64,000 nucleotides of DNA from Acanthopleura granulata (Eukaryota; Mollusca; Polyplacophora; Chitonida; Chitonidae): the NCBI GenBank assembly GCA_016165875.1, contig JABBOT010000080.1, positions 48,566,032 through 48,630,031 on the forward strand. Reading direction: 5' to 3'. This document shows positions 1 to 13,917 of the stretch, in pieces. The first letter of the stretch is position 1, and the number at the start of each line of letters is the position of its first letter. The notes beneath the pieces are model-generated. The model did not search any database and was not told the origin of the DNA. It worked only from the letters and a program-made list of their open reading frames with translations. A program made the translations under genes and the position numbers.

Positions 1-92
1 TAACATCATTCTGGTCATCTCAGACAGGTAACATCATTCTGGTCATGTCAGACTGGTAACATCATTCTGGTCATCTCAGACTGGTAACATCA
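1..92. repeat. 28-bp tandem repeat cut by the window edge
   Basis: Three near-identical 28-bp units start at 1, 29 and 57 (TAACATCATTCTGGTCATCT followed by CAGACWGG), and a partial fourth starts at 85. Units differ at one or two positions. The array probably continues to the left of the window. No coding meaning is seen. Confidence 0.85.
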
Positions 93-3000
93 ATTGCGAC
101 TTTTAACAATTCTAGCCAAACTGAAAGCATTAGATAATGTCATATATTACCACTGAAAACAGGAAGATGCCTAAATTTGCTTGCTGCAACTGAAGCGTCG
201 AGAATGGTCCAAATTTACCATAAAAGAGACTTTCTTTCCACATATATCATCAGGTGTTAAAAACTTAGTCATCAGGCAGTCAGTACACCAAACATTACCT
301 TTTCACGCAAATCAGCACAAGTTTGTCCTGTATTTGACACAGACATAAAACTACAGGTCCAATCAACAGGTGTAAACCTGGGGTCGTTTGTTGCAATGTG
401 GTAACATGACAAGTTTAATGGGTGTTAAAGAGACCTGGAGCTGGGCACACCTTTGATTGATAGGTGGGTCTAGACACCTGAGTTAGTGCACGTTTAAACA
501 ATGCTTAAGCCATCAGGTAAGAGGTACTGATTTATCACAGGTAAGCTTTTGATGTATGAATTAAGGTGGGCTGTAAATTTACCTTTGCAGCTCACCTGTG
601 ACAGGCGCATATAAATAAACCTGTCAAAATGACGGGACGATGGACTACAAATTACAAACATCAACATATATTTCCACATCTAAATAGTTTACATGGTTTT
701 GGAGAATGCATCAATACAAAAAAGAGTTACATTAATCTACCATCTACAAGAACTCTTTCCACTACATACTGCTTATTATGGCCTACTTTGAGTATACTTG
801 TCACTCAGATCATTTCATATAAATTAGACATGTAGCAGTCAGATGCCTGACAAGTGCGCTCGCCCAAAACACTACAGATCATTATAAATAAGTAAATGAA
901 TATTCAAAAGCCTTGATCAAAAGAGCACCACCTGAATGGAAAAAATAATTCTGTTAAATCAAAAGACTCTAACTGAATCAAAAAGGATGTGCATCAAGAG
1001 GAATTCTGTAAACTCTGCAAGCTGAAAAGACAACTGTGCTAAACATGGTAAAATTACATGTATATCTAAACCCAGGAGACACTGAAAAGCACAAGAGAAA
1101 GATTTATAATACCCTGCTGGATGAGTTTGAACATTGTATTCACAACACCAAAGAAATCTAGTGGAGTCAATGAGATGGTTTCCATGGTAATGCATGCAAA
1201 AGCACTATAGATACACCCACTAACAAAATTAGACTGTTTTTGTTTACCTTTCCTTCTTTTTTCCTGTTTTTCCTTCTTTTTTTCATCTAATTTTAACTTT
1301 TCTCGTTTATTAGGAGTGATTACCCAAGCCTTACCCCTCAGCCACTTGTCAGACTCTACCAGACTCCTCTTGGTCACAACCTGACAACAGTTAACACTCC
1401 ATACCGCTGAAAGTTCAGCGTTTATTGAAAATAGATGTGTTCTCGTGGAGGCGCAAAGTGTCAGAGCGCTACAACAGCTCCGGAAAGACAACCTCCTGTA
1501 CATGTAAATGTCAGAACAAATGGTCCCTGGCTGACATAAGAGCTTACACAACATTTCCTATCTGCCAGTGCACTACAGTCTCTAAATCTTAACCAGCTTA
1601 AACCATGTCTATCTCAGATGTTCATTTTTCTGAGACATCAACATCTAACTTGTGCCATAATTTACAACCTGCACAGGCAAACCAAGGCATTTTAGGATAT
1701 TGATTAGGAAAAGCAATCAACAGCAAACTTACACACACCTGTGAACCTGAGGACTGCAAAGTTCAAAGAGGGATAGAAAGCAATTTACTCTTCTGCAAAG
1801 CCAAAGACAAACAGCTACCTATGATTACCAATTGGCATGAGTCCAATATTCCAGACCTTTACACACAAACCTATACTACTGTAATTCTTCAACCTTTCGC
1901 ATGTTTGCAAGGGGTTTAGTCAAGAATATTTTGAAAGTGTTATCCTGTGTTGACTGATAAAGTTATACTTTTTGTGAAGCCCTGATACTGGCCAATCCAA
2001 CCGATCAAGTTTTGTCTCCAAAATCAATTTACAAATGGGCATAAATTGCACTGAAAGCAGCCCTTTCATATGCGCAAAGTTCAGGAATTAGGGTACAGAA
2101 AAGCTTTGTAGAAAATGTAAATGGTGGCACAGTCAGAAACTCACCATTATAATATACTGCGCATATAACTGCCTACTGGAAGAGGAGGACGTAGCTTTAC
2201 ATCATCAAAGAATACCAAATATAAGCAAAGTATGGAGAATATAGTATGTCTTCAGCCATAGTGTTTAACCTGGGTCAAAGCAAAAACTGCAGTTTTTGGT
2301 AACAAAAAAAATAAAGGTATGATACAGCCAGCTTCATCGTTTGGGTGCATTAAGCCATCGTAATTTATTATTGATTTCAGCGCATTTGGGCTATAATCAA
2401 GAAATTGTTGAAATAAGTCAAATATTAGGCTAAATATTATGCTTAATAACGTGGTTATCCACTGATAAGCAATATTAAATCTCACATTTTCCAAATCATA
2501 TTTGATTAAAAATAAACACACCTTTTTTTTTAATTCATTTTATTATGAGATAGGGTTTTTGACCTCTAAGTTAGCTTAATCTGAGCACCCATTCTGGGTA
2601 AGAAAAAACTGTCCCTGAACAAAGTATCAAATCTCAAGAAGTCTAATGTACACTTCATCCAAACGCAATTACATCCATTATGAGAGATTTAGCACAAACT
2701 GTGTCATGTTTAAACATTTCTATGTCCAAATACAGAATAATATTCACAAGTAACAAGTGAAATGCCAAGCTAGGCATGTTAGCATTTGAAACACGTAAAA
2801 TTCTTGTAAAACTGTCTACAAAATGGCCAGTGGAACTTGCAAATTCTGTCTCAGCATTCCTTAACGTCTGGGTTGAGAAACTAACGAGTTTTCCTGACGA
2901 CCCTTACACCCACTCAGTGAAAACAGTTTGCATATGGCAAAAACAGTTACCAACATCTGAATTAGCTCTTAACGGCCCATGTCTGAACTAGCCCGAATAG

Positions 3001-4662
3001 CAAAATCCACTTTATGCAGAAAGCTGACAGAAGTGCCCAGTATAAATATGAATGAATATTGCACCAATGCTCAGAACAGGTACAGTACAGTTTCCATGCC
3101 AATGTTTAAAAACTTTGGCTTCAAGAATGTTCTAGAAAAAAAACTGATATGACACATACCCATGATGCCTCTGAGTAAGGAAGCCATCACAGACACAGTG
3201 TCAACTTTTTCCGACCCTGAAGTTGATGGATAGGGAGCTCATGTGTTTGTTGAGTGACAGAAATTGACAACTCCTTCTTATTCCACCAAAACGACAAGGA
3301 AAGATGAGAGACTTATACTGACATCAAGACAACAGAGTGGATTTGACAGACATGATCTACATCCTAAAACTTAACACTAATGTTAACTGGCTCACATTAA
3401 TGCTTTATATAATACTGCTGTGCACAGTAAAGGTATTTGTCAGCTACATGTATCTGATGGTGGCAGTGGTTTCCTCGGGCTCCTGCAGTCACGGCCTAAC
3501 ACCTTCCCCTCCCCCCCCCGACCCCTCTCTAACCCAGGCCCCTCTCTAAACCTGCCCCCCTCTCATTTCAGTGACATATTCTTGACTACAAGTTTCAGAT
3601 CTGTCCAATAAATAAATAAATTTCACAGGTACAATACCCATTATTAAGATCAAGAGGAGTTATCATATCAACTGTAGTTTTATTATAGTGGAACCAATAC
3701 GCTTAACTTGTGAGTAGTAATGTCTGTTTTCAATTAACATTCTATTTTCTTGTCAATTATGTCACTAAACAAGCCCTTCTGGATGACTGAAATGCGAGAC
3801 CTAGCAGAACACGTTTTCAGACAGACTTGACAAAAAATGGCATCAAAACACCGTACGTTATGTAGGAATGGTTATGTTATAAATCTTAGCCAAAAAAAAA
3901 AAAAAAACAGAAGGAAAATCTGTGAGTCTAGTTATAAACTGCACAGTCAGTGGTTGAGTAACTACATCCACAAAATCAAGCACACCAGTGACTCACACAC
4001 CATCAGAGCCCTCTGCTACAGCATCACCACCAGGGTAGATTTCTGCTGTACTAGGTCAGTGCTGTATTAGACACCCACGGGCAACCAGCAGCAAACCTTC
4101 TCAGGAATGAAATAGCTGCTTACCTAAAACTTATGTGATAACATTTATGACTTTACGGAAGAGAAGCAATATCCATTTCTTACATATAACTGAAGGTTGA
4201 TTGATAACCTTGACAACAGACACACAACAGTTCGTCTGTACTAGATGGTGACCCAGACGTAACAAATAGCTGAACAAGCAGACAAACATCTGCATGACTG
4301 ATTTATTGGATGGTTGTTGACTGATAAACTTAACAAAATGACTGGCTAGGTAGGTTGATGATAGCCACCACATCTCAGAATCTGTCAATAACCAGGTCAG
4401 TAGGCCTAATCCAAGGAGAAGAGCTCATTTCTTTACTGATATTTATCTGATCAGTATTTAATGGAATACTCACTAAGAATTTTACATTTATACATTTTCA
4501 CTTATTTATTTTATCTTGAAAACACAAAATATCCTGGTGTAATCCAACATGCTTCAAGCAGACACCTGATAAACTTTCTGACTACATAAGCCCACAGCCA
4601 AACCAGTAAAAGCTGGGAAGACACACACCGGCACAGGCTTATCAGCACAGTATGTATACAAA

Positions 4663-4930
4663 ATGGTGATAAAGGCTTATAAGCATTTCATAGGCAATGG
4701 TGATAAAGGCTTTTTAGCATTTTACAGACAATGGTGATAAAGGCTTGTTAGTATTTTATAGACAATGGTGATAAAGGCTTGTTAGCACTATACAGACAAT
4801 GGTGATAAAGGCTTGTATGCACTATGGAAAACATTGATAAAGACTTGTAAGCACTATGGAGACAAGAGACAAGGCTTGTTAGCACTTTATAGACAATAGA
4901 GATAAAAGAGTACGACTTGTAAGCACTGTA
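4663..4930. repeat. 34-bp degenerate minisatellite
   Basis: Units begin ATGGTGATAAAGGCTT and run to a TATAGACA-like end. Starts at 4663, 4697, 4731, 4765 and 4799 are spaced exactly 34 bp. After that the units decay, with short deletions, to about 4930. This is about eight units in all. The minus-strand open frame across it is repeat-driven. Confidence 0.85.
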
Positions 4931-7900
4931 TTCCAAAAATGAATTACAGATTAAATCTCGCAATATACAATTCCCAGACATTGATCAAATATAACAGTTT
5001 CAAAATTAATATGTTTTAATGTCAGTTTTGTACTATTGTTAAGCAGTTCAAAGTATATTAGGACACATGGGAAACTACGGGTATGTAATTCTATATAATA
5101 AGAAACAATAAATCTATTCTACTAAATTCAAGGTCAACAACCTTGACTCCATTATCAAAAACTTCCTTAGCACACCATCACATTTTTAGTAACATGAAAG
5201 TTATACTTTAAATGCCTTTATGTATGGCACTGGAAGTTAAACCCTGGACAGAAAAAGTTCACCTGCAAAACTGACCAGTTTTCACTGAACAGTTTTAAAA
5301 CAAATACATTTAACTCACAACTTCCCATTCTCCATATTTCACGGATTGTGTCACTTTACCCTGTGGCCATTCAGACATTTACTTTGCATGTTTTGACGCA
5401 ACAGTCTGGAATTTATTCCAAAGATGAGTTGGTTAGGCATTTTGTCAGGACTTGTTTTGCCTTTGCACAATGATATATTGTGCCAAAACTGTGTCCTTAA
5501 GTACATGTTCTCCAACAGTAGCTAGATGTTTATAACTTAATCAGGAAACACTTACATAAACTGAATTTGGTAAGTAAAATGTACCTGACTCTGTTTCAAA
5601 TCTGATAAACAATATGAACCAACTGATAAAATGGAACTGCTATCAATTACAGGCTTTTAGTAATTTGCATCAAGGGCAAAAATAAAGTACAGCAAATTTA
5701 CGCACATGTAAACAAACTGTTCTTGTATATTTTTGGCTGTCTATCTTTAGAATAATCAAAATCAAATATACATGGAAATGAACAAAACTGCTTACGCATT
5801 TTCAAATGTCTCTCCCTTTTGAACAAAGAAAAACAAATGTATGTTAACTTACTTATTTAATTAAATAAATTGCTTGAATACATTCATTTGTATCTTTTGG
5901 ACTCAAGAGGAATCTATTTTTGGAACAACAACTAGGTACTGTAAGCAAAAAAAAAACACAGTAAGTTGAAAATGGAGGACGCTAAACTAATAACATTCTT
6001 GATGAATTTAATTCCCATGCGACTTCTGAAGGAAGGCTTTACACTTAGGTCTGATTTCACAGCAAGGGCAGTCCAGGAATGCTCATATCTTCTCTAAAAT
6101 GTCACTTTCGGGCAAAAAAAAATGTATGTTTTTCTCTTGCATCTAAGACATCTAAATTACAATAGCTGGTGTAAAATATGTGGCCACTGAATAGATATTG
6201 CATGTGATAACTTGCTGTCTGTGTGCCCAAAAGATGGAACCCTGCATAATGCTACTGAGGTGAACTGTAGATAAGAGAAAATCCTTCAAACTCTCCACAA
6301 AACTGTGACCTGGAGGCCATTCTGTTGAATTACCAATGTGAGCCCCCCAGCTTGATAAAAGTCTTCCCAAATTGCTCGATGAAAAAAGTGTTCAAAACTT
6401 TCAGGAGCAGATGTGTTGCTTACAAGAGATATGGCACAGCACCCCTGTGTATGTGTGAGGCTTGGTTGTGCTCCTGGGTTAGTGTGAGAGCAACGGGCCT
6501 CTTAGCTAAGCTGCTCTGCCTACTGGGATAGTTTTTTAACTCGTGTTATCTACGCGAAAAATGCAGTGGGAAAATAAGGCAAGCTTATAGGTAGCAATCA
6601 GGACTCCTCCAGTTCGTGGACTGAAGATGAAGGTTAAGAGTTGAAGGTCGGGTTACTGTCTGCGAAAAAAAAAACGGATGGGAAAACTTAAACGACATGT
6701 ATTTTGGATGAGAGCGACTCCATAGTTCTGGAGCAACAACAGTCTGGCTGCGAGACTTGGCAGTGAACTGCGAGAGAACTCACCATGATACCTATCTCCA
6801 CAGCTTCTGACAGGTTGCGCAGTTCATCTCTCACAGAGAACACTGGTGAAGTATTCTGACGAGAATCGCAGCACTGTTTAGTGCAAACTTCCCTCCCACT
6901 CACTCTCATGGCAACCAATACAGACATCAAACCACAATCATCTGGTGGTATTAATCGCCATGGAGACCAGGTGTTCAACACTTATCACTGGGCTGACCAT
7001 ACCATGTGACAACTGGTAAGCAACCGCCATCAGTTTTATTACAGGACACCATAAGCATGCATCCAGTCATCAATGAACGAACTGATGAAGTTTTGATAAA
7101 CGGGAAAGATAATTTAAGCATCAAGAGAGCAGCAGCACATGGATTTAGAAGAACGACTTTTCCAAAGTAATTGCAGTGTATTATCTGAAGAAAAATTTCA
7201 GGTAACATCAACAAGTCAGGGTGGCTGTAGGGGTATTAATCCAAATGCAATTAACACCTGTGCACATAATGCCTTTCAAAAGAAAATGACAAGAAAAATC
7301 TGGCTATAAAAGTCAACTTGCATCATTATCTTAAGACATTTCCTTATGGCATTCTCTATAGCCCTCAGCTAAAAATGAAAGCAATTCAAGAAATGATTTC
7401 TTCTCAATACGGTATTTCAAAAGAAATTTAAATTAGACCTGGCTAAAAACAAATGATTTCAAGTTTCAGTCATTGGAGGAAATATGACTTCGAAAATTAA
7501 CATCCACACAGGCATCAGCTTTTAATTTTTAAATAACATGTGTTAGAAAACTGGTGTACAAGACCCATGTGTGCAAGGACAGATTCTTAGCTTAAGTCAA
7601 AAGTTAAGTACTGTATTAATACTGATCTGAAATTCTGTCTAAAAAGTACAGTTTTACAAGCAAATGAATGTCATAAAATATTCCTTTCCTTGCAGTAAAA
7701 TACATTTTTCAGTAGAATATCAACCTAACTTCAAAACAAAACCAGAAACTTCTGTCTAAGATCCATACAGCTCTCAAAGACAGGCAAAAGTGCAACTTCA
7801 TGTGTGAAATTCTAATTCAATGACCCTATTCTAAAAATATCTGTCCAACTAAGATCAAATTTTGAGACTTTGTGTTGACAAAACACTTAGTACTTGTTCC

Positions 7901-8747
7901 CAATTTTAACCCACAAGGGCTAAAAATGTCCATCAAATTTCAAATTTTGACTTGAGTTTAAACTGCCATGGCGTTGTGGAGTAAGCTCAACCCTCCCCCG
8001 TGTGCCTATATATAGTACAGAATGTCATCGTCGTGACAACAAACACTTTCATCCTCTCATGCTGGAATGACTCTCTAATAAACGAAAACACATGTTCTTA
8101 ATAAATATTTACCATCATCAATCAAGCTCATCTTTTCCTCTTCAGGCCTGTAACTTATCAGTGAATCCCACCGAGGGTCTTTTATATAAGAAAAACTTGG
8201 CACAGTTTGAGTGAACTATGTCTGAACTTTACACCTGCACCCAGTTTAATCAAATCAGATTGTACAAGCCTATTAAACTCTTCTGTGTTGGAGGTACAAA
8301 CAGAGCATTGTATCTTAACCATTTAGTACCACCTTTAGTTCCATATACCAACCCCTGCGCCTGAGTTGGGCTGCCTACTAAAATGTGCCCCAGTGATGTG
8401 TTCACAACACGAGACAAAATCCTCAGAAAAGTTGCCTTATCTCTGTATGTTGTAAATCTGACAGACATCGATGTGCGCTTGAACGCAAAATTGTGAGCTA
8501 GCAGATCTACCAGGAGGGAGCCTTTCAATGGGACAGTGGCAAAACATTATGCAAGCAACAATAGACTAGCCCATTAGAAAATAAACCAGCTCTCTGACCT
8601 AAGGGCTTCAGTTCACCTTGGTTATGAAGGGTCAACAGGAACATACAGTGTACATTTTATACAGTCGATTTGGTAATGATTATAAACCTAGATCCAAAAC
8701 TATATCCTTTCAGAGCGTCCGAACTCATGAAGCTTTAAAATCAAGAC

Positions 8748-8765
8748 GGGGGCCTCCGTGGCTCA
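8748..8765 (+). mobile_element. Possible SINE head fragment
   Basis: GGGGGCCTCCGTGGCTCA closely matches the first ~18 bases of the complete SINE that starts about 100 bp downstream at 8846, then the similarity stops. It may be a relic of an older insertion or a broken duplicate of the head. The match is short, so this is tentative. Confidence 0.35.
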
Positions 8766-8845
8766 TCATTGTTGTGTTGTGATTAACATAACATGTTGTC
8801 AGCATTGCGAACGAACTTACCTCCCTGCCAACTCAATAAGCATTC

Positions 8846-9114
8846 GGGGCCTCCGGGGCTCAGTCGGTTAGCGCGCTATCGCAGCACAATGACCCGAAGC
8901 CTCCCACCAATGCGGTCACTGTGAGTTCAAGACCAGCTCATGCTGGCTTCTTCTACGGCCGTACGTGGGAAGGTCTGCCAGCAACCTGCGGATGGTCGTG
9001 GGTTTCCCCCGGGCTCTGCCCGGTTTCCACCCACCATAATGCTGGCCACCTTTGTATAAGTGAAATATTCTTGAGTACGGCGAAAAACACCAATCAAATA
9101 AATAAATAAATAAA
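8846..9114 (+). mobile_element. Full-length tRNA-derived SINE (reference copy)
   Basis: This is the most complete copy of the main SINE family here, about 269 bp. It opens with GGGGCCTCCGGGGCTCAG, followed by an A-box-like GTCGGTTAGCGCGC (8863-8876) and a B-box-like GAGTTCAAGACC (8933-8944), the internal RNA polymerase III promoter typical of tRNA-derived SINEs. A body follows containing GTGGGAAGGTCTGCCAGC and CCACCATAATGCTGG, then a conserved end (GAAATATTCTTGAGTACGGC ... ACACCAATCAAATAAA) and an AAAT tail. No clear target-site duplication was seen. The architecture resembles metazoan SINEs with a tRNA head, conserved centre and LINE-like tail; the subfamily was not determined. Confidence 0.85.
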
Positions 9115-9430
9115 ACCAAGGCAATATATCCAGCATTTCTATATCACTTAGACAGAAAATGGAGATTTTCCCCACAGTGATATGATAAGGCCAATGGCCA
9201 AATATGAATTAAGCTGCATTGATATAAAAAGCCTTTAGCTCTGAAGTTCATCATGAAATGGCCTCCCATTAGCAAGAGTACAAGTACATGTGCAGGCTTT
9301 GGGGGCAATATTACTGTGTTAAAAAGAGCTGATGAGTCAAACATGACCTTTGACTGGTAAAAGTAGGTCTGGAAACAAATGTACATATGATATAAAGGAA
9401 AATTAAGTGAAATATTGGTCAAACGTAGGG

Positions 9431-9454
9431 ACAGACAGACAGACAGACAGACAG
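9431..9454. repeat. (GACA)n microsatellite
   Basis: Six tandem ACAG/GACA units. The minus-strand open frame across it (Ser-Val-Cys-Leu repeats) is an artefact of the repeat. Confidence 0.9.
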
Positions 9455-12168
9455 ATATGACTGTCACAATAACCATTTGGCCCTGAGATAAAACGAAAAA
9501 TGTACACTGCACATGCACTTGAAAACCATATTTTCACCATTCACGTGAAATACAACGGACAACCCTTTACCTTGGTGTCCACAGACTAACAAAACAGGTT
9601 AAACTCAGGCTGCCTCTGTCCATTTTTCACCTGAATTATGATGACATGTTCGTGAGGAAAAAATCTTAATCTGTCCATTAACTAATGTTACTTTGCAGCA
9701 AAAGACATCAAGTCCTTTTACTTTAATAAACCTTAAGATACCTAGGTCTTTCACATAAAATAAAAAGAGAGAGACAGGTGTGTATAAATATCTCCCACAC
9801 AACATGAATTACCCATCAAACAACTATATCAACTGACTAGTGGGAGTTGCGTGTTAACCTAACAAATCTTACAAAGGCTTTACCTATGTCTGTAGGGAAG
9901 GAGATTTGTTTAACCAAAGACCCAGTCCTAACGAAGATGAACAGGTACATCCGTCCTGAAGACCACACAGGTATCACAGTTGTGTAACTGTCAGGTTGGC
10001 GTTTGAAGGCAATATAAACATTCATTACATGTACCACATAAAACCTTCATATAACACAAACAATACTTAACAGGAGTGTTTGCTTGTTCAGAATGCATCT
10101 TTCACTATCAGGACAGATTACACAAAGTCATAACAAACAAACACAAAGATATTTCTGAACACAGCAAAAGATCCAACAATACAAAATTCCAGTCATGAGG
10201 CAGACATTGCTGTGAGTTGTCATGGTGCTGGTATCCCAAAGGTGCAACAGATTTTCGGGACAAAATTGATGTTTAAGGTCTCTGAAAACACCACAACACT
10301 GGTGTACGAAAGAATATCCTGGAGTCGGACATAATCAAAAAACTGTCTATCACCCAAATCAATTAAAGCTATGATTTATGAAATATGATTTCCAAAGAAG
10401 GGATTTAATTGTTACACAAATAGGAATAAATGTAAACAGAAAAACACCCTGGCCTAATGACTTGTTCATCTTGCAGGAAAAGGTTCATGAAAGTGTATTA
10501 GAGGCCAGTTTTTAATGATAAACTGCTTTGGCAATGAAGAATATTAAACTCCCAAGCTGCTCATAGTATTCACCAAGTGACAACAAATTCATGTTGCTAG
10601 AAAATTAAAAGTTAAAAAAAATAAATCCAAATGTAGGTTAAAGACATCTGGAATTTCAAAGATGAGACACAAAATACCAGGATACACTTCTCAAGAATTA
10701 AAGCTTCACAACAGCGAGTCAAACTGAGGCATCTCTGATGGCAGGAATTACATCTGTCGTTAATTAGTCGTTTGTCGGACATGCAATACTGACACACGTC
10801 ACAAGTCAAATGCCAGAGCTGATCTGAAAACCAACTTTGGGCAGCCTAATTAACCAGGGTTAACACGAAACAGATTTCTGCAAATAAAAAAAAACACTCC
10901 ACCCCCGCAACATGGCCGCCAACGAAACAGAGGTGCCTACCATGTACGGCCCTATCAAGAGCATGCAAAATGGTCTGTTTTTCAGAGTATAATTGCATCT
11001 GTTGGTGAAATGCATAGCAGAACTTTTCTGCAAAAGATTTATTTTCAAAGAAAACAAAAAGCAACGATTTGCACATTCCCCAACCTCATTAAAAAGCTAC
11101 TTTAAAAGGTCTTTTCATGGCAACTGCTTTTAGCTCAAATCATGAGAAAGGCTTTTGGTGTTAACAAGAAAGGTCATTTTAGAACCTGTTTCTAATAACA
11201 GATAGGACCACCAACTCTGTAGTTAGGTGTGACAAAAAATTACTTACTTTGACATAAAGCAAGGAGGAATATTTTCACCCACTTTCAGTTACTTTTTGCA
11301 CATCACTGAAACTAATAAATCAACAAGCAAAGCCCACACTTACTTATCTTTGAACATATATACATATAAGCACTGATACGAAACAATTCAAACATTACAT
11401 TGAAAAAACATGAGCGTCCTACGTAAGAAAGTAAACAAATTATACAAATCTTGTTTGTGATATTTCTACCTAGCATGACTGAACTCCGACTTGAAGTTAA
11501 GGCATGAAATCCAAGGATCCCAGACAGTCTGGACAAAGCATATGTATAACATGTATCAAATTCACTGTCTGAGAGACATCAAAAAAATTCACCAGCAATG
11601 ACAAACCAGCTTTATCAATTCAATGCATTGTTGCTAACAAATGAAACATTACACCCTTGTTTGATAGCTGGAATCAGAACAAGACAATTTTGCAGCCTGA
11701 TTCTTTTTCTTACTGAGCTGCAAAAACAAAGCAAATATCATAACTATTTTCCATCCTACCCTATTTTGAGAATTACAATAAGCTTATAAAGATATCTTGA
11801 ATGACAGGCATAGGAGAGCATGCAGGCATGCCACACATACCATCACATCTGCACAGAAACTAGGTTGCAAATTACCCATACAGTTTCTGCTAACAATACC
11901 CAAATAGCAAATAAAATCAAGTCACAGAGACAGTTAAAGGAAGATATAAACATCTTAAGAGTCTTTTATCAGCACCCCTCATCTTTCTGGTCTGCTGCCC
12001 AGCAATGGTCAAACAACAGGGACAACACACCTGAAGGAAGTTAGGCCCCAGGGGAAAGGGACACAACAAGACACCATACCGTAGGTATCCTAATGATCAG
12101 AGGGGTCACTGTCTGCAAACTGTGTGGAAGGTTTGCTGCCTACATCCATGTACAGACAGCCTACACTA

Positions 12169-13826
12169 AGAGCTGGATTTGAGGTCAATTCTACAATGGG
12201 GGGGTTTAATTTCAATTATTAGAGCTGGATTTGAGGCCAATGCCGGCACTGACAGAGTTGACGCCAATTCTAGAGTGGCAGTTAAGGCCAATGTTAGAGC
12301 TGGATTTGAGGCCAATGCCGGCACTGACAGAGTTGACGCCAATTCTAGAGTGGCAGTTAAGGCCAATGTTAGAGCTGGATTTGAGCCCAATGCCTGCACT
12401 GACAGAGTTGACGCCAATTCTAGAGTGGCAGTTAAGGCCAATGTTAGAGCTGGATTTGAGGCCAATGCTGGCACTGACAGAGTTGACACCAATTCTAGTG
12501 GCAGTTAAGGCCAATGTTAGAGCTGGATTTGAGGCCAATGCCGGCACTGACAGAGTTGACGCCAATTCTAGAGTGGCAGTTAAGGCCAATGTTAGAGCTG
12601 GATTTGAGGCCAATGCTGGCACTGACAGAGTTGACGCCAATTCTAGTGGCAGTTAAGGCCAATGTTAGAGCTGGATTTGAGGCCAATGCCGGCACTGACA
12701 GAGTTGACGCCAATTCTAGAGTGGCAGTTAAGGCCAATGTTAGAGCTGGATTTGAGGCCAATGCCTGCACTGACAGAGTTGACGCCAATTCTAGTGGCAG
12801 TTAAGGCCAATGTTAGAGCTGGATTTGAGGCCAATGCCGGCACTGACAGAGTTGACGCCAATTCTAGAGTGGCAGTTAAGGCCAATGTTAGAGCTGGATT
12901 TGAGGCCAATGCCGGCACTGACAGAGTTGACGCCAATTCTAGTGGCAGTTAAGGCCAATGTTAGAGCTGGATTTGAGGCCAATGCCGGCACTGACAGAGT
13001 TGACGCCAATTCTAGAGTGGCAGTTAAGGCCAATGTTAGAGCTGGATTTGAGCCCAATGCCTGCACTGACAGAGTTGACGCCAATTCTAGAGTGGCAGTT
13101 AAGGCCAATGTTAGAGCTGGATTTGAGGCCAATGCTGGCACTGACAGAGTTGACACCAATTCTAGTGGCAGTTAAGGCCAATGTTAGAGCTGGATTTGAG
13201 GCCAATGCCGGCACTGACAGAGTTGACGCCAATTCTAGTGGCAAAGTTAAGGCCAATGTTAGAGCTGGATTTGAGGCCAATGCCGGCACTGACAGAGTTG
13301 ACGCCAATTCTAGAGTGGCAGTTAAGGCCAATGTTAGAGCTGGATTTGAGCCCAATGCCTGCACTGACAGAGTTGACGCCAATTCTAGAGTGGCAGTTAA
13401 GGCCAATGTTAGAGCTGGATTTGAGGCCAATGCTGGCACTGACAGAGTTGACACCAATTCTAGTGGCAGTTAAGGCCAATGTTAGAGCTGGATTTGAGGC
13501 CAATGCCGGCACTGACAGAGTTGACGCCAATTCTAGAGTGGCAGTTAAGGCCAATGTTAGAGCTGGATTTGAGGCCAATGCCGGCACTGACAGAGTTGAC
13601 GCCAATTCTAGAGTGGCAGTTAAGGCCAATGTTAGAGCTGGATTTGAGGCCAATGCCGGCACTGACAGAGTTGACGCCAATTCTAGAGTGGCAGTTAAGG
13701 CCAATGTTAGCGCTGGATTAAAGACTAACGCTAGTGGATTTACAGCCAGTGCTAAAGCTGGATGAGGACAAAGCTATAGCTGGATTCAAGGCCCATGAGA
13801 TAGAGCTGGTTTTAAGGTCAATGCCA
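12169..13826. repeat. 75/73-bp satellite array with internal ~25-bp substructure
   Basis: Twenty closely similar units run from 12221 to 13708. Most are 75 bp (starts 12221, 12296, 12371, 12446, 12519 and so on), and six are 73 bp because TAGAGTGG is shortened to TAGTGG. Each unit contains GCCAAT three times and splits into three related pieces of 24-26 bp, each ending GCCAAT plus a few bases. The flanks decay: a 52-bp diverged unit starts at 12169, and single diverged pieces lie at 13709-13826. A pyrimidine-rich T/C tract follows at 13827-13853. The 75-bp units are a multiple of three and so create 25-residue open repeats on both strands, but the 73-bp units break the frame. The array is therefore not coding. 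Confidence 0.95.
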
Positions 13827-13894
13827 TTTTTTTTTTCTTTCTTTTTTTTTTTTCATCAACAACTCTTATATAATGAGTAATATTATCCTTATAT

Positions 13895-13917
13895 CAGATT
13901 ACATGTTCTGGGAATAG
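13895..13917. repeat. Dispersed repeat core, copy 1
   Basis: CAGATTACATGTTCTGGGAA followed by TAG matches 14346-14368 at 22 of 23 positions. The surrounding bases (TATTATC upstream, AATAGCACAGATTC downstream) also resemble the inverted-repeat arms near 32.3 kb. It is probably the tail part of an old interspersed element. Confidence 0.5.

Noticed and set aside
6784..6851. Possible minus-strand mini-exon with a helical peptide (VFSVRDELRNLSEAVEIG) between CTTCACCAG and a GTATCATGG or GTGAGT donor
   Set aside because: The helix-like pattern and splice-like borders are suggestive, but there are no cysteines, no known place for it in MEGF6-type proteins and no second exon to join. Chance is a sufficient explanation.
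8250..8528. 92-codon minus-strand frame
   Set aside because: No recognisable motif, no splice partner, and its length is within chance expectation for 64 kb.
12179..13765. Many overlapping 80-194 codon open frames on both strands
   Set aside because: They are products of the 75-bp satellite. Frames are broken by the 73-bp units and are open on both strands equally.
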